NCBI RefSeq assembly: GCF_024436395.1
Contig: NZ_JAFMZO010000001.1
Coordinates: 814,181 to 878,180 of the forward strand
From: Paradesertivirga mongoliensis
GTDB taxonomy: Bacteria; Bacteroidota; Bacteroidia; Sphingobacteriales; Sphingobacteriaceae
Direction of reading: 5' to 3'
Length of the DNA stretch: 64,000 nt
The notes beneath the pieces are model-generated. The model was not told where the DNA came from. It did no database searches and worked only from the letters and a program-made list of their open reading frames with translations. Made by a program: the position numbers and the translations under genes. Below are positions 14,789 to 26,050 of the stretch, in pieces (position 1 is the stretch's first letter; each line of letters starts with the position of its first letter).

Positions 14789-17700
14789 CTAATACAGCGT
14801 AATCTTATTCGTCGTCTGTTTTTCCATTAATTCCATCAAATCTTTCAGGTTAATCGGCTTCGATATATAGTCGTCCATACCGGCTCTTATACAGGCTTCT
14901 TTATCCTCTTCCATGGCGTTTGCAGTCATAGCAACGATGAGCGGCTGCTGTTCGCAGGTTTCACGGATAATCTTTGTTGCTTCCAGCCCATCCATTTCAG
15001 GCATCTGGATGTCCATAAATATTAACTCGTAGAACTCAGCACTAAGCATCGCCAATACTTCTTTTCCATTATTCGCAATAGACGAGGTATATCCGAGCTT
15101 ACTTAATACCTTAACGATCAGTTTTTGATTGATAAGGTTGTCTTCTGCAATCAAGATCTTAAACGGATTTTTTTCTGCGAAATCCACCGACAGTGTTGTC
15201 CTGGTATCTGCAACTGCGGTGTTGCTGATCTTTTCGTTCTTCAGGGCCTGATGCACCACCTCGAACAAGCTATTCTGTTTAACCGGCTTGGTGAGGATGG
15301 CAGAGAAAAGATGAGCATATTTCTTTCTTGATTCATCGCCAACCGAACTCAGCAAAATTATTGGTAAATCGGCCTTTAAGGCTTTAATCCGGGTACTCAC
15401 CTCGGTTCCGTCCATCTCAGGCATTTGCATATCCGAAATAACCAGATCGAAATTATGGGCTGCAACTAACTCCAATGCATCACGGCCCGACGATGCCAGC
15501 GTCGTGACTATTCCCCACTGATCAAGCTGAAGCTGGATGATTTTAAGATTCGTTTGATTATCGTCTATTACCAATACTCTCTTGCCCTCACAGCCATTCA
15601 ACCTTAAAGCAGTATACCTTATTGACGATGTTTGGCTTGTCTGGCACTGAATATTAAAGCTAAAAGTGGTGCCTGCGTTTACCTCGCTCGATACAGATAC
15701 TTCTCCACCCAGCAATGCTATCAGTCGTTCAGATATCACCAGTCCAAGTCCGGTACCGCCGTATTTACGGGTGGTTGAAGAGTCTACCTGCGAAAACGCT
15801 TTGAATAACTTTGATAGTTTATCTTTCGGGATACCGATACCCGTATCTCTTACTTCAAATCCCAGATCCATTTTGCTTTCTGATGGATCATTCAGAAGAG
15901 TAACGCCAATAAATATTTCACCATGTTTAGTGAATTTTATGGCATTACCTACCATATTGATAAGAATCTGCCTTAAGCGCATGCCATCGCTGTGGATCTG
16001 AGCCGGAATGCGGTGATCAATCTGATACATCAAATCGAGCCCCAGATGGGCAGCTTTGCTGGTAAATATTTCCAGAACTTCTTCAATGCATCGCCTTAAG
16101 TCAAAGTCGTGGGGATCAAGATGCATATTACCCGATTCGATCTTTGAAAAGTCGAGAATATCATTGATCACACTTAATAATGCTTCTCCGCTGTTGCGGA
16201 TGATTTCGGCATATTCTTTTTGTTCGGGCGATAGGTCGGTTTGTGAGAGCAGGGACGACATTCCGATCACGCCATTCATTGGCGTTCGGATTTCGTGGCT
16301 CATAGTGGCCAGGAACGTGCTTTTAGCCTGGTTGGCCCGGTCTGCTTCTTCGCGGGCTTTGCGCTCTTCTTCCTTTTGAAAGTGAAGCTCTTCAGATTGT
16401 GCCTGCAACTCTTCCGACTGCGCCTGGAGTTCTTCTGCCTGAGATTGCAGCTCCGAATTCATATCAGCCAGCTCACGGGCCTGTTTGCTTATTTCTTCGG
16501 TTCGTTCCTGCACTTGCTGCTCAAGCTCTTCTTTTTTAGCTTCGATAGCCCGGATTCGATATAAGTAAATGGCATACACCGCTGCAAGGAATAATAATAC
16601 CGACAGTAACCTGAACCACCAGGTCATCCAGAAGGGTGGAGTAATAATTAGTTCAATACTGGTGCCCTGTTCATTCCATGCACCATCATTGTTACTGGCT
16701 TTCACCCGCAGCGTATAAGTACCAGGATTTAAATTGGTATAGGTTGCTTTCCGCTCGGAGCCTATATAGTTCCAATCCTTATCAAAACCTTCCAGCTTAT
16801 AAGCATACTGGTTATGAGAGCTGATGGTGAAATCTAAAGCAGTAAATTCAAATGTGATTACCGATTGATCGTGCCCAAGCACTATCTGTTTTGTTTCTGC
16901 GATATGCTGCCTGAGAAGAGAATCTTTATCGCCAACTTTTACCGAATTGTTAAATAGTTTGAAATCAGTGATCAGCACCCGGGGGAGGTTCTTGTTCTCT
17001 GGCAGACTTGCCGGATGGAAAATATTGAATCCGTTTACACCTCCGACCAGAATTTCGCCGGCTTTGGTAAGAATTGCGGCGCCGGAAGAAAACTCATGGC
17101 TCTGTAATCCGTGGAAAATTGTAAAGTTCTTACTTTTCCCGGTCGAGATGGTAAACCTGCTTAACCCATTATTAGTTCCAAACCAAAGGTTTCCACGGGC
17201 GTCGGGCACAATGCTTTTAATGGTATTATCGGACAGCCCATCACCCTGCGTAAACGTGCGTAGTTTTTGGCTGCGTTTATTTAATACGCTTAGTCCGCCG
17301 CCTGCCGTACCGATCCATATATTGTTGTTCTTATCAGAGTAAAGCGAATTTATATTTGAACTTTGGAGGTATTTAAAGTCCGCGTCGTATCGCCTGATCT
17401 GTTTTGTAACAGGGTTATAAATAGATAAGCCTGAAGTGGTGCCGATCCAGATTTCTCCATCTGTATCCTCACAAAACGCTCTTACAAAGTCGCCGGAAAG
17501 AGTTGACTTATTCACCGCATCAGAGCGGAGTTTTTGAATAATACCGGTTTTAAGATCCAGAATATTCGCGCCTCCCCCGTTGGTAGCTATCCACACGTTG
17601 TCTCTACTGTCTTCAAATATAGCGTAGATATTTTCGTTATTTAACTGCTTTTCCGAGTGGCCCTTTGTATAGACCTTAGAATGTCTGCCATTTTGATCAT

Positions 17701-19054
17701 ATAAATGGAGCCCCGATCCATAGGTGCCCAACCACAATTGGTTGCCATGTTTACTCGGATATAGGGCCAGAACGCTGTATGTGTAGAACGGGTTGCCCCG
17801 GCTTGGACTGGCGTTGATCCTGATAAACCGGTTTTCATTGCGCTTAAACAAGTTCAGACCACCGCCACTCGTACCCACCCATATATCCCCATTCACGGCC
17901 TCGGCGAATGAGGTCACAGAGTTGAATGACAGAGAGTTTTGATCGGCAGGGTGGTTTCTGTAAGTTTTAAAGAAAGATAAATTTTTATCATACTTATTCA
18001 TCCCTCCGTCGTTAGTGCCTACCCATAGAATATTATCCCTGTCGAGCAGTAGAGACGACACAGAACTGTTTCGGTTCAAAGAATTAGGGTCGAGCGGATT
18101 GCTGTAATAATGCTTAGATTCGCCCGTACGCGTGTTAAATAAGTCTAAAGCACTTTGCGTACCTAACCACAGATATCCATTACCAGCATCGGTGATGTCC
18201 GAGATGTTGTTATTGCTCAGGCTCGACGGCTTTGCCCCATCCGATAAAAATGACCTGAATGTCCGGCTTGAATGACTAAATAAATTTAGACCACCGCCCA
18301 TTGTTCCAATCCACAAGTTGCCTTTTTTGTCTTCGGCTATCTTGGTGATAATATTGTTGCTCAAGCTACCTGGGTTCTTTTCATCATGAAAAAAACGTGT
18401 GAATTTTTTTGAGCGGCGGTTGTAGATATTTAATCCATTAGATGTACCAATCCATAAATTGCCTTTACTGTCTTCGATAATCGCTGTTATGCCATCATTG
18501 CTAATGGTATTGGGATCGGCCGGATTTGATATAAATCTGGTAACCTCGCCTGTTTTGGGGTTTAGTAAATTAAGGTTCCAATAGGTGCCTACCCATAAAT
18601 TGTTTTGCTTGTCCTGGTATATGGTAGTTGCTACCGAATGGCTTAATTTTTTGGGGTTATTCGGTTCCTCGATGTAGTTTATGAAGCAATCGTTGGTGCG
18701 GTCGTATCTGCTAACTCCTCCTAAAAGAGTTCCAACCCATAGATTTCCAGCCTTGTCTTCGAATAAAGATAAGATATGATTTTTGCGCAGGCTCTTTGGA
18801 TTATTGGGTTGATTGCGATAAACGGTAAATTTGTAACCATCATATTTGTTCAATCCATCCTGGGTACCAAACCACATAAATCCGTACCTGTCTTTCAGGC
18901 TTACAGAAACCGTGCTTTGCGAAAGCCCGTCGATATTGGTGAGATGTGAGAAATGAACTTCTTTTCTTTGAGCATAACCTGGTACGATAAAACAACACAC
19001 ACAAGTTGTTAGGAGCAGAGATAGAAAGTAAGTGATATTTTTGATTCTAAACAT
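14789..19054 (-). CDS. Hybrid two-component histidine kinase with beta-propeller sensor
   Basis: A 1,421-residue membrane sensor. It has a signal peptide (residues 1-29), then two-component-regulator propeller repeats to about residue 690 (recurring NLWVGT/NLWIGT motifs). A Y_Y_Y domain (about 740-800) and one transmembrane helix (about 818) follow. Next come a coiled coil with QAQSEEL repeats (about 850-895), HisKA with the H-box [13 protein letters not shown] (about 918) and HATPase ([15 protein letters not shown]). Two receiver domains end the protein (Asp in [11 protein letters not shown] about 1206 and in [10 protein letters not shown] about 1348). Unlike HTCS regulators of polysaccharide loci, it lacks a C-terminal AraC DNA-binding domain, so output must pass to a separate protein. 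No partner or SusC/D genes are adjacent. Confidence 0.95.
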   Translation of the reverse strand: MFRIKNITYFLSLLLTTCVCCFIVPGYAQRKEVHFSHLTNIDGLSQSTVSVSLKDRYGFMWFGTQDGLNKYDGYKFTVYRNQPNNPKSLRKNHILSLFEDKAGNLWVGTLLGGVSRYDRTNDCFINYIEEPNNPKKLSHSVATTIYQDKQNNLWVGTYWNLNLLNPKTGEVTRFISNPADPNTISNDGITAIIEDSKGNLWIGTSNGLNIYNRRSKKFTRFFHDEKNPGSLSNNIITKIAEDKKGNLWIGTMGGGLNLFSHSSRTFRSFLSDGAKPSSLSNNNISDITDAGNGYLWLGTQSALDLFNTRTGESKHYYSNPLDPNSLNRNSSVSSLLLDRDNILWVGTNDGGMNKYDKNLSFFKTYRNHPADQNSLSFNSVTSFAEAVNGDIWVGTSGGGLNLFKRNENRFIRINASPSRGNPFYTYSVLALYPSKHGNQLWLGTYGSGLHLYDQNGRHSKVYTKGHSEKQLNNENIYAIFEDSRDNVWIATNGGGANILDLKTGIIQKLRSDAVNKSTLSGDFVRAFCEDTDGEIWIGTTSGLSIYNPVTKQIRRYDADFKYLQSSNINSLYSDKNNNIWIGTAGGGLSVLNKRSQKLRTFTQGDGLSDNTIKSIVPDARGNLWFGTNNGLSRFTISTGKSKNFTIFHGLQSHEFSSGAAILTKAGEILVGGVNGFNIFHPASLPENKNLPRVLITDFKLFNNSVKVGDKDSLLRQHIAETKQIVLGHDQSVITFEFTALDFTISSHNQYAYKLEGFDKDWNYIGSERKATYTNLNPGTYTLRVKASNNDGAWNEQGTSIELIITPPFWMTWWFRLLSVLLFLAAVYAIYLYRIRAIEAKKEELEQQVQERTEEISKQARELADMNSELQSQAEELQAQSEELQAQSEELHFQKEEERKAREEADRANQAKSTFLATMSHEIRTPMNGVIGMSSLLSQTDLSPEQKEYAEIIRNSGEALLSVINDILDFSKIESGNMHLDPHDFDLRRCIEEVLEIFTSKAAHLGLDLMYQIDHRIPAQIHSDGMRLRQILINMVGNAIKFTKHGEIFIGVTLLNDPSESKMDLGFEVRDTGIGIPKDKLSKLFKAFSQVDSSTTRKYGGTGLGLVISERLIALLGGEVSVSSEVNAGTTFSFNIQCQTSQTSSIRYTALRLNGCEGKRVLVIDDNQTNLKIIQLQLDQWGIVTTLASSGRDALELVAAHNFDLVISDMQMPEMDGTEVSTRIKALKADLPIILLSSVGDESRKKYAHLFSAILTKPVKQNSLFEVVHQALKNEKISNTAVADTRTTLSVDFAEKNPFKILIAEDNLINQKLIVKVLSKLGYTSSIANNGKEVLAMLSAEFYELIFMDIQMPEMDGLEATKIIRETCEQQPLIVAMTANAMEEDKEACIRAGMDDYISKPINLKDLMELMEKQTTNKITLY

Positions 19055-19639
19055 ACATTAAGCCTTTTCAGGTGCCTAAGCAGCTGATAACAGGAGCATT
19101 AAATCAGGGTTTCAGGCTTCCGGATCTTATAGCGGAAACGCTCTGTATTCTACTCTTTTTAAGAAAATATGTTACAACCCATATCGTATAATTTATTTCG
19201 TTTCGGGAAAAGCCATCTGCATGTGTTTTTAGTGTTTAAAATGAACATGATATTGTATTCCTCTTGATTCTAATGCATTATCTCTAATTTACCGGGGCTA
19301 GTCTCAGCGAAATCTGTAAAGCAAGTAAGTCTTTTGTGCAAGGCTTTCGTTTCAATTGAACTTGTTTGTCTATATTTAATTTTAAAGAAATGGAAACCGA
19401 TGTGAAAAAGCAGAACAAAAATCTCAATGATGATGAAAACAGTAATTAACGGTTTCGGGATCGAAAGCCATGGATCCGGTTATTGATTGAATGTGTTTAC
19501 CAAACTTTAGCATCCCTTCGCCTGTATTATACTATTGAAAATTCTAATCCGGTTGGTGCTTTAAATAGGCGGCTGGTCCACTACACATACATCGCAAATG
19601 AGAATTACGAGTCCTCTGAACTTAAAATTAAATTAATCT
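19055..19639. other. Intergenic region upstream of propeller kinase
   Basis: A 585-base region between divergent genes. It holds one tiny ORF on the plus strand (19390-19449, 19 codons, polar: METDVKKQNKNLNDDENSN), preceded by a near-consensus -7 box TATATTTA at about 19371. There is no hydrophobic or signal segment. No RNA, repeat or terminator is evident. The ORF is only weakly supported. Confidence 0.4.
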
Positions 19640-20299
19640 ATGTTTTTCCCGATAGGAGATGATAACGTAAGGGGGCGCTCGAAACCCATTTTTACCTACC
19701 TGCTTATTATTTTTAACTGCTACATTTTCTGGCAACAGCTTCAGCTTAGCCCGGAACAGATGGAGAATTTTTTCTATGCTTATGGTGCTGTCCCGGCAGA
19801 AATATGGCGCGGGCAAAACCTTCATACGCTTGTTACCAGCATGTTTTTACATGGAGGTTGGATGCACCTGATCGGCAATATGATGTTTCTCTGGATCTTT
19901 GCTGATAATATTGAGATAACTATCGGCAGCTTGCGGTTTCTTTTTTTCTATTTAGCCGGCGGAGTTATTGCTGCATTAGTTCATTGTTTTGTATTGCAGG
20001 GCAGTTCGATCCCATGCATAGGGGCCTCCGGAGCTATTTCTGCGTGTTTGGGAGCATATCTGGTCATGTTTCCCTCATCACGGATCAGGGTACTTTTTAT
20101 CTTCTTCTCGTTCAGGGTTTCGGCCTTTGTGTTTCTCGGATTTTACATTGTTCAGCAGCTTATGGCCGGTTGGGAATCGTTGGAATTACAGGCTGCGGAG
20201 ACTTCAGGAGTAGGTTATTGGGCGCACATCGGAGGCTTTGGTTATGGCTTTATCAGAGGCTTTTTCTTGAGGAAGAAGCAAAAGCTGGAATATTTTTAG
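19640..20299 (+). CDS. Rhomboid family intramembrane serine protease
   Basis: A 219-residue polytopic membrane protein with the rhomboid catalytic dyad: Ser130 in GASG and His196 in WAHIGGFGYG. It also has the conserved HLIGN (Asn80) motif of transmembrane segment 2. About six helices. The family cleaves substrates within or near transmembrane helices. No substrate gene is apparent nearby. The gene is monocistronic and ends at a strong bidirectional terminator opposite glgC. Confidence 0.93.
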   Translation: MFFPIGDDNVRGRSKPIFTYLLIIFNCYIFWQQLQLSPEQMENFFYAYGAVPAEIWRGQNLHTLVTSMFLHGGWMHLIGNMMFLWIFADNIEITIGSLRFLFFYLAGGVIAALVHCFVLQGSSIPCIGASGAISACLGAYLVMFPSSRIRVLFIFFSFRVSAFVFLGFYIVQQLMAGWESLELQAAETSGVGYWAHIGGFGYGFIRGFFLRKKQKLEYF

Positions 20300-20322
20300 A
20301 AGCCGGGCCGGGTTTCATTACA

Positions 20323-20362
20323 AACAGAAAAGCCACCTGCGGGTAAAGGTGGCTTTTCTGTT
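20323..20362. terminator. Bidirectional terminator, 16-bp perfect stem
   Basis: Perfect 16-bp arms at 20323-20338 and 20347-20362 with an 8-base loop (core AAAAGCCACCT / AGGTGGCTTTT). It lies between the convergent rhomboid and glgC genes. Confidence 0.9.
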
Positions 20363-20378
20363 CTTATCGGGAACCAAT

Positions 20379-21641
20379 TTATATTACGGTTCCGTTATCA
20401 ATACACGCATTTTTCTTCACCACAACAATACCTTCATTTACGGTGTATTTTCCGTAGTCTCCGTCTTTTAGATGCGCACCGCCGTTTATTCTCACATCGT
20501 TTCCGATACGGCAATTTTTGTCGAGGATAGCATTTTTGATGTAGCAGCGTTCTCCAATTCCGATTATCGGCGTCTGGCTGTTCTTGGCCTCTTCCAGTTG
20601 TTCAAGGCTTTGATAATAGTCGCTACCCATTATATAACAATACTCAATGGTAGTACCTCTGCCAATGCGCGTACGGATACCAACCACAGAACGCTCAATC
20701 CGACTGGCGTGGATGATGCATCCGTCGGCAATAACGGTTCGCTCGAGGGTTGTTCCCTGTACTTTAGATGGAGGGAGCATTCTTGGCCGCGAGAAGATAG
20801 TTTTCTTATCAAACAAGTTGAATTCGGGAATATCATCTGTCAATCCGATATTAGCTTCAAAGAAAGAGGGTATTGTACCGATGTCTGTCCAGTAACCATC
20901 GTACTGATAGCTTACTACCCTATTTTTATTTAAAGCTTCGGGTATAATCTCTTTACCGAAATCAGTATGCGGATCATTTGTTAATGTGTCGTATAAAACA
21001 TTGCGATTAAAGATGTAGATACCCATTGAAGCCTGATACACCCTTCCCTGAGATTCCATTTCTGGCCCCACTTCTGATTTCCACTCTTCGAAATCACTTT
21101 TAGGTTTCTCTATAAATGCCGTAATCAATCCTTCGGCATCAATTTTCATGATTCCGAATCCCGGTACATCTTTGGCAGTAACCGGAATCGTTGCGACCGA
21201 CACCTCCGCTTTGCGATCGATATGATCCTGGATCATGTGATTAAAGTCGATTTGATATAATTGGTCGCCCGACAAAATGAGAACATAGTCGAAGTCAAAG
21301 GGCGACATGTGGTGCAGCGATTGCCTTACTGCATCGGCCGTTCCCTGGAACCATCCCTGGTTGTTCGGAGTTTGTTCTGCGGCAAGAATATCCACAAAAG
21401 CAGTGCTGAATACATTAAAGTGGTATGTGTTCTTAATGTGTTTATTCAGCGAAGCCGAATTGAACTGCGTTAACACAAAAATTCGATTGATTCCAGAATT
21501 CAGGCAGTTTGAAATTGGGATATCTACCAAACGATATTTCCCTGCAATAGGAACCGCTGGTTTTGAGCGTGTAGCGGTAAGCGGCTGCAAACGCGTTCCG
21601 GAGCCGCCTCCGAGGATAACTGCAAGAACTTTCGACATCAT
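20379..21641 (-). CDS. glgC: Glucose-1-phosphate adenylyltransferase
   Basis: GlgC makes ADP-glucose from glucose-1-phosphate and ATP, the regulated first step of glycogen synthesis. The 420-residue protein has the nucleotidyltransferase motif VILGGGSGTRLQPLT, the PAVPIAGKYRLVDIPISN segment, and a C-terminal left-handed beta-helix (VVGIRTRIGRGTTIEYC). It may start at Met1 or Met2. It lies 2 bases downstream of glgA, so the two form a glgA-glgC operon, which fits the pathway. Confidence 0.96.
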   Translation of the reverse strand: MMSKVLAVILGGGSGTRLQPLTATRSKPAVPIAGKYRLVDIPISNCLNSGINRIFVLTQFNSASLNKHIKNTYHFNVFSTAFVDILAAEQTPNNQGWFQGTADAVRQSLHHMSPFDFDYVLILSGDQLYQIDFNHMIQDHIDRKAEVSVATIPVTAKDVPGFGIMKIDAEGLITAFIEKPKSDFEEWKSEVGPEMESQGRVYQASMGIYIFNRNVLYDTLTNDPHTDFGKEIIPEALNKNRVVSYQYDGYWTDIGTIPSFFEANIGLTDDIPEFNLFDKKTIFSRPRMLPPSKVQGTTLERTVIADGCIIHASRIERSVVGIRTRIGRGTTIEYCYIMGSDYYQSLEQLEEAKNSQTPIIGIGERCYIKNAILDKNCRIGNDVRINGGAHLKDGDYGKYTVNEGIVVVKKNACIDNGTVI

Positions 21642-21643
21642 AT

Positions 21644-23065
21644 TTATAAAGATTTAAGGTTGTTGTACAGGGTTATATATTGTGCTGCAGATTGATGCCA
21701 TGAGTAATTCAGGTTCATCATTCTATTACGTAACAATTCCATCTGCGTGCTGTTTTTATAGATTTCAACTGCCCGCGAAACGGAATCAACGATGCTGTCT
21801 ACATTTGCTTCTTCAAAGCGGATTCCATAACCGTTTTCTTCGCTAACATCAATCACGGTATCCTTTAAGCCGCCGGTGCTTCTAACAATCGGCACGGTTC
21901 CGTATCTCAACGAGTAAAGTTGGTTTAATCCACAGGGTTCAACACGCGAAGGCATTATCAGGAAATCTGCGCCTGCGTAAATGCGGTGCGACAACGCCTC
22001 GTGATACCCAATAAAAACGTTATAATTTTCTTTGAAGGTAGAAGTCAGCGCGGCTAGTTCTTCCTCTATCTCTTTTTCTCCCGAACCGAGAATCAGGATA
22101 TTGACCTCATCGGGATGCTTTAGTAGAATTCTGGTAACGGCTTCGGGTAGCAGGTCGGCCCCCTTTTCGCCCACTAATCTGCCAATAAATGCAACCAAAG
22201 GTTTATCGTCGCTGAGAAAGAACTCTTTACAAACCAGGGCTTTGTTTGCAGCTTTTCCGGCTGTCGCAGTTTCGGTATTATAGTTCGCCGAAATCATAGG
22301 GTCAATCGACGGGTTCCAGACATCCGTGTCAATCCCATTGATAATACCCACTCCTTTGGCCTTTTCGGAGATAAATAGCTGCTCCAGCCCGTTAGAATTG
22401 ACGCTAAGCTCTTCGAGATAGCTGGGCGAGACTGTAGTGTATTTCCAGCAGCATTTTACAGCCGAAGCCAGCGGGTTAATGCAATCTCCCCATTCCAGTA
22501 ATTTTCCTTCCCAAACATCAATATCGGGTAAAAGATTTAACTTTTCCCAGCCCAGCCAGCCCTGATATTGTCCGTTATGGATGGTGAGTACGGTAGCGAT
22601 GTGTGACAGAGATTTATAGCGCGATGAATGATACAAAAGGAAAGGTATCAGCCCCGAATGATGATCATGCGAGTGAATAACGTCTGGCAATACCTCGAAA
22701 TTAAGCAGCCACTCTAAAAAAGCGATCTGGAAGGCGACAAATTGTTCAGACTCATCAGGGTAGCTATAAATTTCTGGCCTGTCAAGCAAACCCGGAATTT
22801 TTATCAGGTGCAGCGGAAAGCCAAGTTTATCCGTAGCTTCTCGTAACACCTGGAACGATCCCATGAAAGTCCCCATCACTATTGTAGAGTCATAGATGAC
22901 TTCAAATTCATTTTCCTTCACAAACTTGCGGTCGTAAAATGGCATTACTACCATGGCAGAAATCCCGGCAGCTTGCTGGTATTTCGGAAGGGCTCCTACC
23001 ACATCTCCAAGACCACCCACTTTGGCAACCGGATAACATTCTGCACTTAGGTGGATAACATTCAT
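21644..23065 (-). CDS. glgA: Glycogen synthase (ADP-glucose dependent)
   Basis: GlgA (GT5) elongates alpha-1,4-glucan from ADP-glucose. The 473-residue protein has the N-terminal ADP-glucose-binding KVGGLGD motif (SAECYPVAKVGGLGDVVGALP) and the GT-B C-terminal domain, with FIGRLVGEKGADLL and the EPCGLNQLYSLRYGTVPIVR acceptor/catalytic region. It is the first gene of the glgA-glgC pair. The branching enzyme is not in the window. A polA terminator lies just upstream, so the promoter must be within about 50 bases of the ATG, but no perfect -7 box is seen. Confidence 0.96.
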   Translation of the reverse strand: MNVIHLSAECYPVAKVGGLGDVVGALPKYQQAAGISAMVVMPFYDRKFVKENEFEVIYDSTIVMGTFMGSFQVLREATDKLGFPLHLIKIPGLLDRPEIYSYPDESEQFVAFQIAFLEWLLNFEVLPDVIHSHDHHSGLIPFLLYHSSRYKSLSHIATVLTIHNGQYQGWLGWEKLNLLPDIDVWEGKLLEWGDCINPLASAVKCCWKYTTVSPSYLEELSVNSNGLEQLFISEKAKGVGIINGIDTDVWNPSIDPMISANYNTETATAGKAANKALVCKEFFLSDDKPLVAFIGRLVGEKGADLLPEAVTRILLKHPDEVNILILGSGEKEIEEELAALTSTFKENYNVFIGYHEALSHRIYAGADFLIMPSRVEPCGLNQLYSLRYGTVPIVRSTGGLKDTVIDVSEENGYGIRFEEANVDSIVDSVSRAVEIYKNSTQMELLRNRMMNLNYSWHQSAAQYITLYNNLKSL

Positions 23066-23112
23066 CTATTAAGGAATTAAGGATTTTGAAATTTAAGGAA
23101 ATTTTTTTCTCT

Positions 23113-23153
23113 TAAACAAGAAACCCGTCAAATTGTAACGGGTTTTTTGTTTT
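23113..23153 (-). terminator. Terminator of polA
   Basis: Fifteen-base arms (23114-23128 with 23138-23152, one G-T wobble) around an ACCCGT / ACGGGT core, T-rich on both sides. It lies 6 bases after the polA stop. Confidence 0.85.
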
Positions 23154-23158
23154 TTTAA

Positions 23159-25957
23159 TTAATGCGCTTCGAGCCAGTTACTTCCCTCGCCAATTTCTAC
23201 CAGTATGGGAACAGTTGTTTTAAAAGCATTTTTCATCCTGTTCTGGATAATAGCTTTCACTGTATCTTTCTCGGAGTTATATACATCGAATACAAGCTCA
23301 TCGTGCACCTGCATAGTCATCTTTGAAATAAGCTTTTGTTCCTGCATATCGCGGTAGATGTTAATCATGGCTATTTTAATCATATCGGCCGCCGAGCCTT
23401 GAATAGGAGCATTGATGGCATTTCGTTCCGCGAATCCACGAACCGTTGCATTTGCAGAATTTATATCCCGGACATACCGGCGGCGGCCCATCAAGGTTTG
23501 AACATAGCCGTTCTCACGGGCGAAGTTCATGGTATCACTCATATATTGTTTTATTCCTGAGTACTGGCGGAAATATTCCTCAATAATTTCTGCAGCTTCT
23601 TTTCGTGGAATACCAAGGCTCTGAGATAAGCCGAAGGCAGACTGACCATAGATGATTCCGAAGTTTACAGCCTTAGCGTTGCGGCGCTGCGTAGAGTCAA
23701 CTTCATCAAGTGCAACGCCATAAACTTTCGAAGCCGTTGCGGTGTGGATGTCCAATCCTTGCATAAACGCTTCCATCATGTTCTCGTCTTTGCTTATTTC
23801 GGCAATAAGACGAAGTTCAATTTGCGAGTAATCGGCAGAAATGATAGTGAACCCCTCTTCACGTGGAATAAACGCTCGCCGCACCTCCCTTCCACGCTCG
23901 GTTTTAATGGGTATGTTTTGAAGGTTGGGATTGTTAGAGCTTAACCTGCCTGTGGCAGCTACCGCCTGATTGTAAGACGTATGAACCCGTTCCGTTTTTG
24001 GGTTTATCAGCAGAGGTAAGGTATCCACGTAGGTGGATTTTAATTTTTGAAGCTGACGGAAGTCCAGAATATCTTTTGCAATATCACTTTTAGTCGCCAG
24101 AGCGGTCAGAACATCCTCTCCGGTTTGATATTGTCCGGTTTTTGTCTTTTTGGCTTTCGGATCAAGTTGTAATTTATCGAAAAGAACTTCTCCTAATTGT
24201 TTGGGTGAGGCTATATTGAATCGTACTCCGGCTTTTTCGTAGATTGTTTTTTCTAACACCTTAATGTCCGTATCAAGCTGTACGGAGTAATCCCCTAAAA
24301 CATTCTTATCGATTTTGACGCCTTCCCTCTCCATGGCCGCCAGCACATAGATCAAAGGGTTTTCGATTTCTGTAGCAAGTTTAGTGGCTCCGGTTTTTTC
24401 GAGTAGTGGCTCAAATACTTCTTTTAGCTGCAAAGTGATATCCGCATCTTCAGAGGCATAATCTTTCACTTTTTCGATCTCCACATCGCGCATATTGCCC
24501 TGGTTCTTTCCTTTTGTACCGATTAGCGATGTGATAGAAACCGGAACATAACCCAGATAATTTTCCGAGAGGATGTCCATATTGTGCCGTGTATCAGGAT
24601 CTATAAGATAATGGGCCAGCATGGTATCGAATAATTCGCCTTGTACGGTAATGTTGTACCAGTTAAGTACCAGAATATCATATTTTAGATTCTGACCGAT
24701 CTTGCGGATGGAAGGGTTCTCAAACAGATCTTTGAACTCCAGCACGATTCCGCAGGCTTCTGTTTGATCTTCGCAGATGGGGACATACCAGCCGGTACCG
24801 GGTTTTATAGAGAAAGACAGACCCACTAACTCACAGTTGTTAGCATCCAGACAAGTAGTTTCTGTGTCGAAACAGAATGAGGTTTGTGCCGACAGAAGTT
24901 TTATCAGATCGGCCCTTTTATCGGCTGTATCCGCTAACTGATAATCGTGAGGAGTGTTGTCGATATTTTTAGAAGCAGGAGCCGGCTCAATAATCGTTTC
25001 TGTTTTTATTACAATCTGCTCCTGCTGATTTCCGAACAGATCAAATTGCTGGCCATGGCTTACCTGCCTGAATTCTGTAACATTAAACTCTTCGCCAAAC
25101 ACTCGTTTCCCGATGGTACGGAACTCGAGTTCAACAAATAAGGGCTCAAGTTTTTCGCGGCTGGGCGGATTCACCTGCAGTGCTTCTTCATCAAGCTCGA
25201 CCGGTGCGTTTAACAGGATAGTAGCCAGCTTTTTAGAGACCAGTCCTTGTTCGGCAAAATTTTCTACATTTTCCTTCATCTTGCCTTTTAACTGGTGACT
25301 ATTGGCAATGATATTTTCTACTGTACCGTATTGCTTGATTAAGAGCTTGGCGGTTTTTTCACCAATTCCGGGAATACCAGGGATGTTGTCGACTGCATCC
25401 CCCCACAGTCCAAGGATGTCGATCACCTGGTCTACCCGTTCAATCTCCCATTTGGCCAGAACTTCGGGCACACCCAATATTTCCATGTCATTCCCCATTC
25501 GGGCTGGCTTGTAAATGAAGATATTCTCTGATACCAGTTGAGCAAAATCTTTGTCAGGAGTCATGCAATACACCTGGAATCCTGCTTGTTCAGCTTTTTT
25601 AGCCAGCGTGCCGATGATGTCGTCAGCTTCATAGCCGTCGGAAGTTATGACCGGAACATTAAACCCTTCGATCAGTTTGATCACATAGGGCATGGCCGCC
25701 GAGAGGTCCTCCGGCATCGCTTCACGGTGTGCTTTATAAGCCGAAAAGTCGGTGTGTCGCTCAGTAGGTGCATCTGTATCAAACACCACCGCAAGGTGAG
25801 TAGGCCTTTCTTTCTTTAACACTTCGAGCAAGGTGTTGGTAAAGCCCATCACCGCTGATGTATTTATGCCGTTTGACGTAAAACGGGGATTTTTGCTCAA
25901 TGCGAAGTGCGCCCTGTACATCAGCGCCATACCATCAAGAAGGAAGAGTTTTTTCAT
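23159..25957 (-). CDS. polA: DNA polymerase I
   Basis: A 932-residue polymerase for Okazaki fragment processing and repair. Three domains are present: 5'-3' flap nuclease (residues 1-300, LFLLDGMALMYRAHFAL and DGYEADDIIGTLA); 3'-5' exonuclease with intact acidic residues (FDTETTCLD, about 356, and YASEDADITL); and the A-family polymerase with DYSQIELRLIAEIS (motif A), RRNAKAVNFGIIYG (motif B) and VHDELVFDV (motif C). Unlike some bacterial PolA proteins, the proofreading residues are kept. A consensus -7 box lies about 70 bases upstream. Confidence 0.97.
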   Translation of the reverse strand: MKKLFLLDGMALMYRAHFALSKNPRFTSNGINTSAVMGFTNTLLEVLKKERPTHLAVVFDTDAPTERHTDFSAYKAHREAMPEDLSAAMPYVIKLIEGFNVPVITSDGYEADDIIGTLAKKAEQAGFQVYCMTPDKDFAQLVSENIFIYKPARMGNDMEILGVPEVLAKWEIERVDQVIDILGLWGDAVDNIPGIPGIGEKTAKLLIKQYGTVENIIANSHQLKGKMKENVENFAEQGLVSKKLATILLNAPVELDEEALQVNPPSREKLEPLFVELEFRTIGKRVFGEEFNVTEFRQVSHGQQFDLFGNQQEQIVIKTETIIEPAPASKNIDNTPHDYQLADTADKRADLIKLLSAQTSFCFDTETTCLDANNCELVGLSFSIKPGTGWYVPICEDQTEACGIVLEFKDLFENPSIRKIGQNLKYDILVLNWYNITVQGELFDTMLAHYLIDPDTRHNMDILSENYLGYVPVSITSLIGTKGKNQGNMRDVEIEKVKDYASEDADITLQLKEVFEPLLEKTGATKLATEIENPLIYVLAAMEREGVKIDKNVLGDYSVQLDTDIKVLEKTIYEKAGVRFNIASPKQLGEVLFDKLQLDPKAKKTKTGQYQTGEDVLTALATKSDIAKDILDFRQLQKLKSTYVDTLPLLINPKTERVHTSYNQAVAATGRLSSNNPNLQNIPIKTERGREVRRAFIPREEGFTIISADYSQIELRLIAEISKDENMMEAFMQGLDIHTATASKVYGVALDEVDSTQRRNAKAVNFGIIYGQSAFGLSQSLGIPRKEAAEIIEEYFRQYSGIKQYMSDTMNFARENGYVQTLMGRRRYVRDINSANATVRGFAERNAINAPIQGSAADMIKIAMINIYRDMQEQKLISKMTMQVHDELVFDVYNSEKDTVKAIIQNRMKNAFKTTVPILVEIGEGSNWLEAH

Positions 25958-26026
25958 TATCGTGATTACTCAGATTGTAAAGATTACACCGACTGTGTTA
26001 TATCCATAAGGGTGTAACACTAGATT

Positions 26027-26034
26027 CAAAGGTA
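26027..26034 (-). promoter_or_regulatory. -7 box (TACCTTTG) of polA
   Basis: Perfect TAnnTTTG on the minus strand, about 70 bases before the polA ATG. Between box and gene lie overlapping short inverted repeats (TTACACC 25984-25990 / GGTGTAA 26011-26017) of unknown meaning. Confidence 0.5.
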
Positions 26035-26050
26035 GCAAGATATTGATTCC

